From assembly GCA_002426795.1 (NCBI GenBank), contig DINQ01000010.1:248001-312000 (forward strand): a stretch of 64,000 bases of DNA, in the 5' to 3' direction. The position numbers and the translations under genes were made by a program. Position 1 is the stretch's first letter. Every line of letters begins with the position of its first letter. The notes beneath the pieces are model-generated. The model was not told the DNA's origin and made no database searches. It saw nothing but the letters and a program-made list of their open reading frames with translations. This DNA is from Bacteroidales bacterium UBA5536. GTDB lineage: Bacteria > Bacteroidota > Bacteroidia > Bacteroidales > F082. Shown in pieces: positions 34,250-43,040 of this stretch.

Positions 34250-35515
34250 CTAAAAATGCAAAGTAAATGTGTGGCGATTGTTTTCAAACGTGTAAAACAA
34301 ATCCCAATGATATTGATCGGCAATGGTTTTAACAATCGCCAATCCGAGTCCATGACCTGCGCTTTGGTGGCTTTGTTTGGCAAAACGATTGAAAAGTTTA
34401 TGGCTGTCGAGGGCATGCATTGCACCTGTGTTACCGATTTTTAATTGGCTTTTACTTAGCTCGATGATGATTTCTCCGTTCACGTGATTATGCCGTATAG
34501 CATTCATTATCAGGTTGCCGATCAGGATATCAATCAAGCTGATATTGGCCGAAATTTGAGCTTTATCTAATTGGATAAAATGGATCTGAATGTTTTTTTG
34601 CGTGGCTTGATCTTCAAAAAATTCGAGTTGTTGTGCGATGGTTTCATTGAGATGAAGTTCAAGTTTTTCAACAAATTGACCACTTTCAAGCTTGGAAAGC
34701 AGCAACAAATTTTTGTGAAGCCTGGTCAATCTGCTGATATTTTTTTCGAGAACTTCAATGTGTTCAGCTTGTGTTTCTGTCAAACCAGACGATTGCGCCA
34801 ATTCGTCTAACTTGGCTTTGAAAACTGCCAAAGGCGTCTGCATTTCGTGGGCAGCATTTTCAATAAACGTTTTCTGGCTCCGGAAAATCTGCACATTTTT
34901 GCTGATCAGCTTTTCGAAACTTCTGTTCAGTCTGTCGAACTCCTCGATGTCAGTGTGTTGAAATTCAGGTGTTTTTATTTTATCTACTTCAAACCCTTCA
35001 ATTTTGGCCAAAGTATCCTGAAATGGCTGCCAAAGCTTTTCGGAGATCTTTTTTGTCACGAAAAACAAGAGTAACGTAAGCATCCCGATTAAGGAGACAA
35101 ACAGGAAAACAATGCTTGAAAACAGGTCTTCGGTCTCCATCAGATTCATGCGGATCAGCAGTTGGTAAGGATGCTGTTCAATGAGAACGGTCGTCCTTAA
35201 GACCCGAAAAGGTTGGTTTTCGCCATCAAGACTATCATAAATTTCTTCGAAGTATAAAGAGTCGGGAAGAATTCTATCGGCTTTGAGTATCTTTATTTCA
35301 GCGTTGTATTGGTTCCAGATGGGAAGGTCAGTCAATTTAAGCTTTTTTTGTTGGGTTTGCATGAATTGCTCTTTCCTGAGCATCAGGGTTTCGTCGGCAT
35401 CATCACGGTACAAACGCTGGCTCGTAAAATAAAAAACAGGCGCAGCAATCACCAACATGGCAATGGCAACGATGAGGTAGGTTTTCTGAGTTTTATAGAG
35501 TAATTTATGCTTCAT
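34250..35515 (-). CDS. Sensor histidine kinase
   Basis: The start at 35515 (M-K-H-K-L-L-Y) gives 421 residues. Two membrane segments (about residues 14-34 and 140-165) flank a periplasmic sensor domain of about 105 residues, followed by a HAMP-like linker. The dimerisation box has the phospho-accepting histidine in A-A-H-E-M-Q-T-P. The ATPase domain has an N-box L-I-M-N-A-I-R-H-N, I-G-N-T-G and G-H-G-L-G-L-A-I-V. It overlaps the response regulator by 11 bases, so the two are translationally coupled. The longer upstream start at 35560 was rejected because it lies deep in the regulator. Confidence 0.92.
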   Translation of the reverse strand: MKHKLLYKTQKTYLIVAIAMLVIAAPVFYFTSQRLYRDDADETLMLRKEQFMQTQQKKLKLTDLPIWNQYNAEIKILKADRILPDSLYFEEIYDSLDGENQPFRVLRTTVLIEQHPYQLLIRMNLMETEDLFSSIVFLFVSLIGMLTLLLFFVTKKISEKLWQPFQDTLAKIEGFEVDKIKTPEFQHTDIEEFDRLNRSFEKLISKNVQIFRSQKTFIENAAHEMQTPLAVFKAKLDELAQSSGLTETQAEHIEVLEKNISRLTRLHKNLLLLSKLESGQFVEKLELHLNETIAQQLEFFEDQATQKNIQIHFIQLDKAQISANISLIDILIGNLIMNAIRHNHVNGEIIIELSKSQLKIGNTGAMHALDSHKLFNRFAKQSHQSAGHGLGLAIVKTIADQYHWDLFYTFENNRHTFTLHF

Positions 35516-36185
35516 AAGTCCATTGATAACCAAATCCGTAGACAGTTTTGATGCAGTCATTGATGCCCCTGTCTTTCAGTTTTTTCTTGAGGTTTTTGAT
35601 GTGTGCGTAAACAAAGTCATGGTTGTCCATCATATCGGCCATGTCTCCCGAAAGGTGCTCGGCAAGCATCGATTTCGAAAGTACACGGTTTTTGTTGGCA
35701 ATGAGGTATAGCAGGAGGTCAAACTCCTTTTTTGTTAATTCAACTGCTTCATTTTCAATAAATACTTGTCTGGCTTCCAGTTTAATTTCAATTTTTCCCA
35801 ATTGAACTTCATCAAAACCGTGAAAGTTTTTTCTGCGCAGTAATGCCTGAACCCGGGCATGGAGTTCTGAGAGATGAAAAGGCTTGGTCAGATAATCATC
35901 TGCACCAGTCGTCAGCGATTCGACCTTTGTTTCAACCGTTTCTTTGGCCGAAATAACAATCACACCATCTTCCTTTTGCAACTGCCTGAGCTGCTCGAGG
36001 ATATTCATGCCATCCCCGTCAGGAAGCATGAGATCAAGCAATATGCAGTCATAATTATAGGATGTGATTTTATCGGAGGCTGAGGTAAAATCAGCAGCCC
36101 ACTCACAATGAAAACCTTGATGGGTAAAATAGGTTTGAATGCTCAAAGCCAGTTCACGCTCATCCTCAATCAGTAGTATTTTCAT
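35505..36185 (-). CDS. OmpR/PhoB-family response regulator
   Basis: The 226-residue protein has a receiver domain with phosphorylatable D51 in L-L-D-L-M-L-P-D-G-D-G and the acidic pocket E7-D8. A conserved T-K-P-F lysine precedes a winged-helix DNA-binding domain (L-T-K-K-E-F-D-L-L-L-Y-L, then V-Y-G-F-G-Y). It is the first gene of the cluster that continues with its kinase, the PepSY-like protein and the tripartite pump. It probably controls that pump (inference from position). Confidence 0.95.
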   Translation of the reverse strand: MKILLIEDERELALSIQTYFTHQGFHCEWAADFTSASDKITSYNYDCILLDLMLPDGDGMNILEQLRQLQKEDGVIVISAKETVETKVESLTTGADDYLTKPFHLSELHARVQALLRRKNFHGFDEVQLGKIEIKLEARQVFIENEAVELTKKEFDLLLYLIANKNRVLSKSMLAEHLSGDMADMMDNHDFVYAHIKNLKKKLKDRGINDCIKTVYGFGYQWTYEA

Positions 36186-36189
36186 TCTA

Positions 36190-36197
36190 CAAAGTTA
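36190..36197 (-). promoter_or_regulatory. Candidate -7 element (TAACTTTG) for response regulator
   Basis: Exact TAnnTTTG on the minus strand ending only 4 bases before the ATG, so transcription would start inside or at the start codon. This implies a leaderless transcript or a later start codon. Confidence 0.45.
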
Positions 36198-36308
36198 AGA
36201 TGATAATTTTGAAGGAAAGTTGAATTAGATTTTCAAGGCAGTTTTTGAACCGATGGATTATTAATTTCTCCTTGCCTTCCTTTTTCTTTTCGGATGAACT
36301 TCAAGAGA

Positions 36309-37982
36309 TTACTTCACTTCAAAAGCATACGATTGCGCGAAGCGTTTAAAATCTTTTGTGATACCCTGTACCACAATTTGATAACGGCCGGGGCTGTCGG
36401 CGGTTTGAAACTGGAATGTGATGGTTTTTTCTGTTGTCGACACATTTGGATTCCAGTAGAGCGTATTTCGTGCGTCGGGCAGGTTATTTGGAATACTGGT
36501 AACTAGATGTGTGGGAGGTGTTAAAAACTGATAATCAATAAACAAACCGGTTGAAGGCAAATCGATATTGGCAAAATAGCCATCTTTTGAAACAATATGT
36601 ACGATACCACCATAGAGCATGTCGCCTTTGATATAGGGCTCGTTTACGACCTCAATACGGTCGATATTTTTGGGTGAAAGTCCCAGAATTTTTTCGGGTT
36701 TGTCAATGGCGACCCAATCAACCAAAACCAAAGGGTCAAAAAACATGCTCTCTGCATCATCGCCCACAACTTTGAAATATTTTTTTCCTTGTTTTTTCCG
36801 CACTTTTACCAAAGTTGGTAATTCATTGAAATATTCTTCGAGGGTAGGCAGTTCAACATACTCATCCAGTTGGATGATTTGTTTTGGTTTTCCGTAAAAG
36901 GCTTCCGTAAAAACCTTGGATTCTTCAGTCGTATCTGCCTGATAAACAGGGGAAAGGATTTGAACCTGCTTGTTTCTGGCCATTTTCAACAACATATTTT
37001 GTTGATTTTCTGACAGCTTGAATTCTTTGGAGGGTAAATTCACTGGCAGACTACAGAAATCGTTATCGATTAAAATTTTCATTTCCCGATTTTCCTTGTT
37101 TTCCGGACAAAGAAATAAATCGCGTTTTCCGGTGTAACCGGGTAGCGAAAATTGAAAACGTCCTTTAGCATCTGTGCGGTTGGCCATAAAGTCGTGCCCT
37201 TGTCCGATGATGGATAAATTGATGATTGTGGCGCCATCATCCTGATCGATGCTGTTTGACTGAACTGTTCCACTGATTGATAACCCTCTTGTCTCGGGCA
37301 GATAGGAAATTCCGGTCAAGGGTTTTGTGTCTTGCGGAAACGCGAAAATGATGGCTTCGAATGATTGGTCAGGTATCACCGAAATACTCAATTGCTCCAG
37401 ATCTCTCAAATTTGATGTTGGCTCCAGCTTTACATGAACAGTTTGCTTTTTACTGTAATGAATACGATCAGTAGAAATTTTGAAATAGTGACTTGTTGAA
37501 TCCATTTTTTCAACACGAAGAGTGATTGTATCCAGCTGTTTGTCAATAGAAAGTAAATCAGTGCTTTTCGGGTTAATGATCCAAATTGGAACATACGCAT
37601 AGGCCTGTGGACCTTTGTTACGCATATATTTCGTGTAGGCTCTGAGATAATACATTCCGGTTAACGCTTCTTCGGGTATCGTGATTGCGCCAGCAGCCAA
37701 ATGATCGCTAAACAAAAATTTCCCGCTGGCTCGCTGTGTCCCATCCGGAGAAATAACCTCGATCAAAACCACCCTGCTCAGGCTGTCAGAGCTTTTATTT
37801 GCAGCAATTTTACTCACCGAGAACGAAATATTCTCCCCGGCAATGTAATAGGTTCTGTCAGTAAATAGCATCAGTTTTTCAACCGGCAGAAAATTTTGCG
37901 CACCTGCAGGTTTGATCAGTAGAAAAACTGCAAGTACCAAGCAGATGAAGCTAAAGATACGGTGAGCTAACGTTATTTTCAT
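36309..37982 (-). CDS. Secreted MG2-type protein with isolated TonB plug-like segment
   Basis: This 557-residue protein has a signal peptide (hydrophobic I-C-L-V-L-A-V-F-L-L-I, cleavage near A-G-A-Q). An MG2-like macroglobulin domain follows (L-F-T-D-R-T-Y-Y-I-A-G-E and G-M-Y-Y-L-R-A-Y-T), then a further beta-domain. At residues 415-468 it has P-L-V-L-V-D-W-V-A-I-D, then N-I-D-R-I-E-V-V and G-I-V-H-I-V-S-K-D-G, which closely resembles the plug domain of TonB-dependent receptors. No beta-barrel follows; instead a final strand-rich part ends with G-R-Y-Q-I-V-V-Q-G-I. It starts 3 bases after the DUF4249 stop and is the last gene of the operon. Function unknown. Confidence 0.75.
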   Translation of the reverse strand: MKITLAHRIFSFICLVLAVFLLIKPAGAQNFLPVEKLMLFTDRTYYIAGENISFSVSKIAANKSSDSLSRVVLIEVISPDGTQRASGKFLFSDHLAAGAITIPEEALTGMYYLRAYTKYMRNKGPQAYAYVPIWIINPKSTDLLSIDKQLDTITLRVEKMDSTSHYFKISTDRIHYSKKQTVHVKLEPTSNLRDLEQLSISVIPDQSFEAIIFAFPQDTKPLTGISYLPETRGLSISGTVQSNSIDQDDGATIINLSIIGQGHDFMANRTDAKGRFQFSLPGYTGKRDLFLCPENKENREMKILIDNDFCSLPVNLPSKEFKLSENQQNMLLKMARNKQVQILSPVYQADTTEESKVFTEAFYGKPKQIIQLDEYVELPTLEEYFNELPTLVKVRKKQGKKYFKVVGDDAESMFFDPLVLVDWVAIDKPEKILGLSPKNIDRIEVVNEPYIKGDMLYGGIVHIVSKDGYFANIDLPSTGLFIDYQFLTPPTHLVTSIPNNLPDARNTLYWNPNVSTTEKTITFQFQTADSPGRYQIVVQGITKDFKRFAQSYAFEVK

Positions 37983-37985
37983 GGT

Positions 37986-39137
37986 TTATTTGGGCCAAAA
38001 AGCTGGTTTAATATTTATTCCGCGCAACACAGTGCAATCAACACATTCATTGTTCAACAAAACATTGTAGTAACGCTCGGCATCACCCATTAAATAGGCA
38101 GGGTAATCTCGGGGGGTTATTTCCCTCAATCCTTTTCGTAAAACTGACGGACTGCAGTAGGTCTCAGCAAAAACCTCTATGACATTTGAGACGAAAATGC
38201 GTTTCTCGCTCACGCTAGAAGCACCAAAAAATCCAAGTACTTCGCTGTCGGGGCTGCTTGTATTTTGCAGGTTTCCTCGAATAGCAATAGGTTGTTTACC
38301 ATACAAACTGCCATCCTGGGTGCTATTCAATCGCATCTGATCCCAAAAAGTGTATCCTGCTTCGCTCAAGGCAATTTGTTTGACCAACAGACTGTATCCA
38401 TAGAGCAAACGTGAAGTCAAATTATTGACAAAATGAAGCGGAATTCGTTGTGAAGCGTTAAAAGATAAGTTTTTAGTGTTGAGTGTAAAGATCTCCGGGA
38501 TTTTTTCAGTTCGCCAACAGACCATTTTTGAATAATCGGGTGGCACAACATGATGAACCGTGCCATCGTAATACCATTCGAGTGGATAATCGCTGTGGTA
38601 TTCCCAGGTTTCGACAGCCTCAAAAAGATACTCCCGACTATCGCTAAGCGATCCTTCAAGGTCGATATAAAACTGTATGCCTTTGGTTTTTGAGATCGCA
38701 TTACCCTCGATTTCATCAATCTCAAAATAAACAGAATCGATGTTAGGACAAGATTGCATTTGATCGTAATCGGAAATAATCCGGGTGCCATCCGGTACAA
38801 TTACTTCAACCATAAATGAAGCGCCGGGAAACATGAATGAAGGATCAATTTTTCCAATATAGTCACCATTGCCAACTTCATAGAGTGGAAATTTGTTCGA
38901 GCGGTCATCCATGATCGTTACGGTACAGCCGTTAACAGCTTCGTATTGCGGCCGGCTGATAGGCGAGGAGAGCGACACATTAACAGTTTGCATAGTATCG
39001 GCGGTTGATACACGACCCATGACCACATATTTTTTGGAATCACTTCCCTTGATCTGTGGGTCAAAAGCCTTGATGCACGACGCCAAAAACAATGGCAGCA
39101 TCAGGATGGATAGGAGTATGAGTCTATTCTGATGCAT
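37986..39137 (-). CDS. DUF4249 domain lipoprotein
   Basis: The 383-residue protein has a lipoprotein signal ending F-L-A-S-C, so C21 would be lipidated. The N-terminal V-V-M-G-R-V-S-T-A-D and G-C-T-V-T-I-M-D-D beta-sandwich matches DUF4249, a Bacteroidetes family found next to TonB-dependent receptors. Three cysteines near the C-terminus (Y-C-S-P and E-C-V-D-C) are typical. It overlaps the receptor gene by 14 bases. A surface-lipoprotein role analogous to SusD is plausible but unproven. Confidence 0.87.
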   Translation of the reverse strand: MHQNRLILLSILMLPLFLASCIKAFDPQIKGSDSKKYVVMGRVSTADTMQTVNVSLSSPISRPQYEAVNGCTVTIMDDRSNKFPLYEVGNGDYIGKIDPSFMFPGASFMVEVIVPDGTRIISDYDQMQSCPNIDSVYFEIDEIEGNAISKTKGIQFYIDLEGSLSDSREYLFEAVETWEYHSDYPLEWYYDGTVHHVVPPDYSKMVCWRTEKIPEIFTLNTKNLSFNASQRIPLHFVNNLTSRLLYGYSLLVKQIALSEAGYTFWDQMRLNSTQDGSLYGKQPIAIRGNLQNTSSPDSEVLGFFGASSVSEKRIFVSNVIEVFAETYCSPSVLRKGLREITPRDYPAYLMGDAERYYNVLLNNECVDCTVLRGINIKPAFWPK

Positions 39138-41898
39138 AATTTCCGAGTTTAAAAATCCATGTGGCAGTTAAAATGGGCACACCAATCACCGAATACTGAA
39201 AACTCTTGATGCGGCCGCTTTCTGAATTGAAATAGACCGCGTAGGGGTTTTGCCTGCCGGTTACGTTATATACACTGATATTGAGCGAACTATGAAGGAG
39301 TTTTTTTCTTCTCAGGTTTCCTTCAACTGTCATTGACAGGTCGACGCGAAAATAGTCGGGGATGCGATAGGCATTGCGTTTTGAATAGTCGAATTGTGGA
39401 ACCCCATCAACATAATAAACTGAAACAGGATAAGTTACAGGTTTTCCGGTTTGGTAAGTTACAATAGATGAGAAAGTGAGGCGTCTGTTTAAGTGATAAT
39501 TAATTACCATATTCACCACGTGCGGAATGTCGAAATTGGCTGGATAAACCTCGCCGTTATTGATCGAGTTGAGCGGATTGGCATCTTTGATCTGAACCGA
39601 AGAAACAGAATAAGTATATGAAAACCAACCTTCGAGGCGACGGTTACTGCGTTTCACAAACAGCTCAATGCCTTTGGCTTGTTGTTGGCCCTGCAGCACA
39701 ACTGTTTCAACATTTTCGCTTTCTAAAAAGCTGGCACCGTCTCTGAATTCAGGAAAGTTTTCAGTGAACTTCAGGTAGCCCTCAACAGAAAACTCGATGC
39801 CACTCAAAGGTAAACTTCTGAAAATACCTACCGAAACCTGGTTGCTTGATGAAGGTTTCAGGTGATAATCGGCCAGTTTCCATTGGGTGTTGGGCGCAAC
39901 TGAAATGGTGTTGTTGAGCATAAACATGTTTTGGTGCATCTGGTTGAAAGCTACTTTTACAGAGCCTTTTTCATCCGTTTCGTAGTTGAGTGCGATACGC
40001 AAATCAGGTTCAATGAAAGTCTTAATCACTTCATTTTTATTGAAGAATAAAGAATCCTCCACGAAGCGCGGATCAAGCGGAAACCCGGGTGTATAGGTGT
40101 AAACTTTTTTGGGGCCTGTTGGGCTAAAAGTTGCAAAGCGAAGGCCAGCTGTGAGATGCAATCTCGGCATGATGTCGTATGAGTCTGAGATGTACAGGGC
40201 TGTTTCAAACCCGCTCTCTTTGCCCAGATCCAGGTCTTTGCGCAGGGATGCTAAGCCATATGCCAGCACTTTGCCGCGATTGAACTGGTATAGGTTGAAA
40301 TTCGCTCCAAAGTCGATGGCATGCTTGTCGCTCAAAACCTGTTTAAAATCTGCGCGAAAAATATATTCATTCATTTGATAGGCATGCTCATAAGCGCTTG
40401 AAACTTCCTGTTTGTCAGTGGTTTTAAATGTATATTGAGCTCCAACAAGGGAAAACTCAGCCCGAAGCGACTTATTGATAGTTTGTCCAACACTGAGCGA
40501 AATGCCATCATTGCTGTAATTGTAATCGTTGATATCGCCTAGCCTGAATCGGTCGTAGCTGTGGTAAAAGAAAACACCTACCTGTGTTGACTGATTGTCG
40601 TAATGCAGTCCGCCAGAATAGTCTGAAAAACCGGCCGCACTTGATCTGATCACAGGATCTTCGATGCGTTGCAAGATCCAGTCAGAATAGGTAGAGCGTG
40701 CACTCAAAATAAATGAAGCACGGTCTTTTTTCAGGGGGCCTTCTGCCACAATATTGGCAGATAATGGACTAATACCTCCGTGTGCAGTAAAACGACTTCT
40801 GTTGCCACGTCGTGTAATGATGTTGAAAACAGAAGATAATCGTCCGCCATATTCAGCGGGGATATGACCTTTATAAATAGAAAAGTCTTTGATGATATCG
40901 GAATTGAAGGCCGGAAAAAAGCCAAACATGTGGGATGTGTTGTAAACCGGTATCTTATTGATAAAAAAGGCGTTTTGGTCGGCGCCACCACCTCGCACAT
41001 TGAGCCCGGCCGAACCTTCGCCAACACTGACTATTCCTGGCAGGGTGCCCGAGACTTTCAGGATGTCGCGTTCACCCATCAGCATCGGAAGTTCCTTGAT
41101 GGTACGCATGGCGATTTTGTCGAGCCCCGGATCTTTGTCCTTCATGCTGCGCTGCTTATCGCCATGAACTACAAATTCTTCCATCTGGTAAACGGTCTTT
41201 TTTATTCGAATCACAAATTCACCATCTGAATAAATTTCAAAGAGGTATTTCTTCTTTTCGTATCCCAAAAAGTCGAAAACAACATTGTATTTGCCCGGCC
41301 TGAGCATCAGGTTGAGGAATCCGTTGACGTCAGAAACGGCTCCGGTACTGGTTTCTTCCACAAAAATGGTTGCGAAATAAACGGGCTCTCCGGTTTCTGC
41401 ATCTAAAATTCTACCCAGAATTTTGGCTTTCGATCCGCTGACTTGCGCGCCTTGTTTGCCAATACGAAGCGTTTGAATGGCTTCGGGTTTGCGTCCAGTT
41501 AGGTATTTTTCTTCGCTGGCTGTCAAGGATTTTGACTCGTCTTTTTCTTCAACCAACGCAATTGCTGCTGCTGTGTAGTCGGGCAACTGCTCAATAAGAG
41601 GTGCTTCGGGCAAAACAACAAGCTGCTTATTCCATTCAGAAGCAAAATAACCCGTTGAGTCAAGCGCAATTGCGAAAGCATCCAGAATATTCAGGCTATC
41701 GGTTGGCAGTTTGATGGGAAATTCCGCATCAAATCCTTGAGGATAATGCACTTTAATGCCGTATTGATCGGTTAAAACTTGACAAAACTGTGCAAATGTC
41801 TTGGCCTCTATCGGGGGGAGCAGCTTTTTGTCGGCAATTTGTGCATTTGAAATGCCGACGAGCGAAAAAAACAATCCGATGAGTAATAGTTTTTTCAT
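39124..41898 (-). CDS. TonB-dependent outer-membrane receptor with N-terminal STN and carboxypeptidase-regulatory domains
   Basis: The start at 41898 (M-K-K-L-L-L-I-G) gives 924 residues with a signal peptide. It has an STN-like domain (about 25-100, F-A-Q-F-C-Q-V-L and Y-P-Q-G-F-D), then a CarboxypepD_reg-like domain (about 160-240, G-R-I-L-D-A-E-T-G-E-P-V). A plug follows with G-L-N-V-R-G-G-G-A-D-Q-N, then a 22-strand-type barrel to the C-terminus. STN domains usually signal to a FecR-type anti-sigma factor, but none lies within the window. The ATG overlaps the preceding gene stop as ATGA. The ligand is unknown. Confidence 0.93.
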   Translation of the reverse strand: MKKLLLIGLFFSLVGISNAQIADKKLLPPIEAKTFAQFCQVLTDQYGIKVHYPQGFDAEFPIKLPTDSLNILDAFAIALDSTGYFASEWNKQLVVLPEAPLIEQLPDYTAAAIALVEEKDESKSLTASEEKYLTGRKPEAIQTLRIGKQGAQVSGSKAKILGRILDAETGEPVYFATIFVEETSTGAVSDVNGFLNLMLRPGKYNVVFDFLGYEKKKYLFEIYSDGEFVIRIKKTVYQMEEFVVHGDKQRSMKDKDPGLDKIAMRTIKELPMLMGERDILKVSGTLPGIVSVGEGSAGLNVRGGGADQNAFFINKIPVYNTSHMFGFFPAFNSDIIKDFSIYKGHIPAEYGGRLSSVFNIITRRGNRSRFTAHGGISPLSANIVAEGPLKKDRASFILSARSTYSDWILQRIEDPVIRSSAAGFSDYSGGLHYDNQSTQVGVFFYHSYDRFRLGDINDYNYSNDGISLSVGQTINKSLRAEFSLVGAQYTFKTTDKQEVSSAYEHAYQMNEYIFRADFKQVLSDKHAIDFGANFNLYQFNRGKVLAYGLASLRKDLDLGKESGFETALYISDSYDIMPRLHLTAGLRFATFSPTGPKKVYTYTPGFPLDPRFVEDSLFFNKNEVIKTFIEPDLRIALNYETDEKGSVKVAFNQMHQNMFMLNNTISVAPNTQWKLADYHLKPSSSNQVSVGIFRSLPLSGIEFSVEGYLKFTENFPEFRDGASFLESENVETVVLQGQQQAKGIELFVKRSNRRLEGWFSYTYSVSSVQIKDANPLNSINNGEVYPANFDIPHVVNMVINYHLNRRLTFSSIVTYQTGKPVTYPVSVYYVDGVPQFDYSKRNAYRIPDYFRVDLSMTVEGNLRRKKLLHSSLNISVYNVTGRQNPYAVYFNSESGRIKSFQYSVIGVPILTATWIFKLGNYASE

Positions 41899-42608
41899 TG
41901 TTTCCAAATTGTAGCACAAAATGCCAGTAGGTCGCGCATGTCTTTGTCCGAAATTCTTTTCACATTTAAGTGCGACTTGCGCATGTGTTTTTTAATCATC
42001 TGTTGCGCAGATTTCTCAAATGAACGCACAAAACTTTTGTTGTTGCGAAATCTGATATATTTACCGTTAAAGCTGACAAATGATTCTTTGATCGGTTTCG
42101 CAAAAACATGGTTGGTGGCGCCATATTGTGTATCCAGTATCAGATCTTTTCGCCAGGCATAGGCCACTCTATATCCAAGTGTATCAATCACCTGGCAAAT
42201 ACGCTTCGTCGTATCAGTTAGTGGAATAAGTGCAAATTTGAGTGAACCAATGGTGAACGATTCAAGCCAGGCATCAGAGACAATCATTTGTTCGCTGGCA
42301 TCCAGGTCTGTCTTGTAGCGAAGGATAAGCTGTTGGTTATAAGCGTCATAATTCAGCAAACGACCTGAATAGCTTATACCTCTTACCACCAATGAGCCTT
42401 TCTGAAATTCGTCACCGTTTAGGTATTGTGAACCACCTGTTTCGGACGAAGGATAATAACTGTATCTTTTGCCGTTGAACAGGATGGGGTCGAGCCCGTA
42501 TTTGGCATCTAATGCTTCTATGGCAGCTTGCGACATTCCCGACATTGCAGCCAGCATAAGCCCTAAAAATAAAAGTGGACGAAACCAGTCAGAATTATAA
42601 GCCTTCAC
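41895..42608 (-). CDS. Secreted protein of unknown function, first gene of receptor operon
   Basis: The 237-residue protein has a signal peptide (L-L-F-L-G-L-M-L-A-A-M-S-G-M-S-Q-A). A mixed alpha/beta body follows, then a very basic C-terminal helix region (K-K-H-M-R-K-S-H-L-N-V-K-R). I do not recognise a family. It is coupled by ATGA to the STN receptor gene, so a role with that receptor is likely. A near-consensus TATCTTCG lies 22 bases before the start. Confidence 0.72.
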   Translation of the reverse strand: MKAYNSDWFRPLLFLGLMLAAMSGMSQAAIEALDAKYGLDPILFNGKRYSYYPSSETGGSQYLNGDEFQKGSLVVRGISYSGRLLNYDAYNQQLILRYKTDLDASEQMIVSDAWLESFTIGSLKFALIPLTDTTKRICQVIDTLGYRVAYAWRKDLILDTQYGATNHVFAKPIKESFVSFNGKYIRFRNNKSFVRSFEKSAQQMIKKHMRKSHLNVKRISDKDMRDLLAFCATIWKQ

Positions 42609-42630
42609 TCTTCTGCATCATATTAAGTGG

Positions 42631-42638
42631 CGAAGATA
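42631..42638 (-). promoter_or_regulatory. Near-consensus -7 element (TATCTTCG) for receptor operon
   Basis: Minus-strand TATCTTCG differs from TAnnTTTG in one base and ends 22 bases before the first gene of the four-gene operon. No other candidate was found in this gap on that strand. Confidence 0.3.
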
Positions 42639-42893
42639 CTCATTAGTCATATAAGTAATGAAGTTTTATCCACGAAAAGCCTGGTGTTTTTGCCTTTTCT
42701 ACAATTTTTCTTTTTCTGCAAAACCATTACCGGGATGTTTTTATTGCGATTGAAATACTCGTTCATTCTATGATTGTTTGAAAAAAAACAGAAAAAAATA
42801 TGATAAGCAAGTTTGTCAATGGTGGGGAAAAAATGTTTTTCCGAGGGGACTTTGCTGTCCGTCTCTTATGATTTTTGGTTGGTGCTTTTTTTC

Positions 42894-42901
42894 TATCTTT
42901 G
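42894..42901 (+). promoter_or_regulatory. Candidate -7 element (TATCTTTG) for glyA
   Basis: Exact TAnnTTTG match, giving a leader of about 130 bases, the longest inferred in this window. A TTTG upstream is spaced only 16 bases away, shorter than ideal. Confidence 0.48.
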
Positions 42902-43040
42902 AAGCTTGAAAATAAGCCGCGGTTTTTGGTGAATAAAATACTTGCTGGTCGATATCGATGCTGGCTCAAAATATGGCATTTTACAATCCTTATGAATCGC
43001 CAAATTGATTGAAAATATAAATATTAACTTCTTCATGATT

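Larger units (their letters stand above)
42609..43040. other. 432-bp intergenic region between receptor operon and glyA
   Basis: It holds a near-consensus minus-strand -7 (42631-42638), an A-rich stretch at 42779-42800 and a 7-bp hairpin GGAAAAA/TTTTTCC at 42826-42842. It also has the glyA -7 box (42894-42901) and a 10-bp palindrome TCGATATCGA (42949-42958) in the glyA leader. No credible gene or riboswitch was seen. Confidence 0.6.

Noticed and set aside
42763..42969. Minus-strand small ORFs in the receptor/glyA gap
   Set aside because: They are short, low-complexity frames over A-rich sequence and overlap the glyA promoter box.
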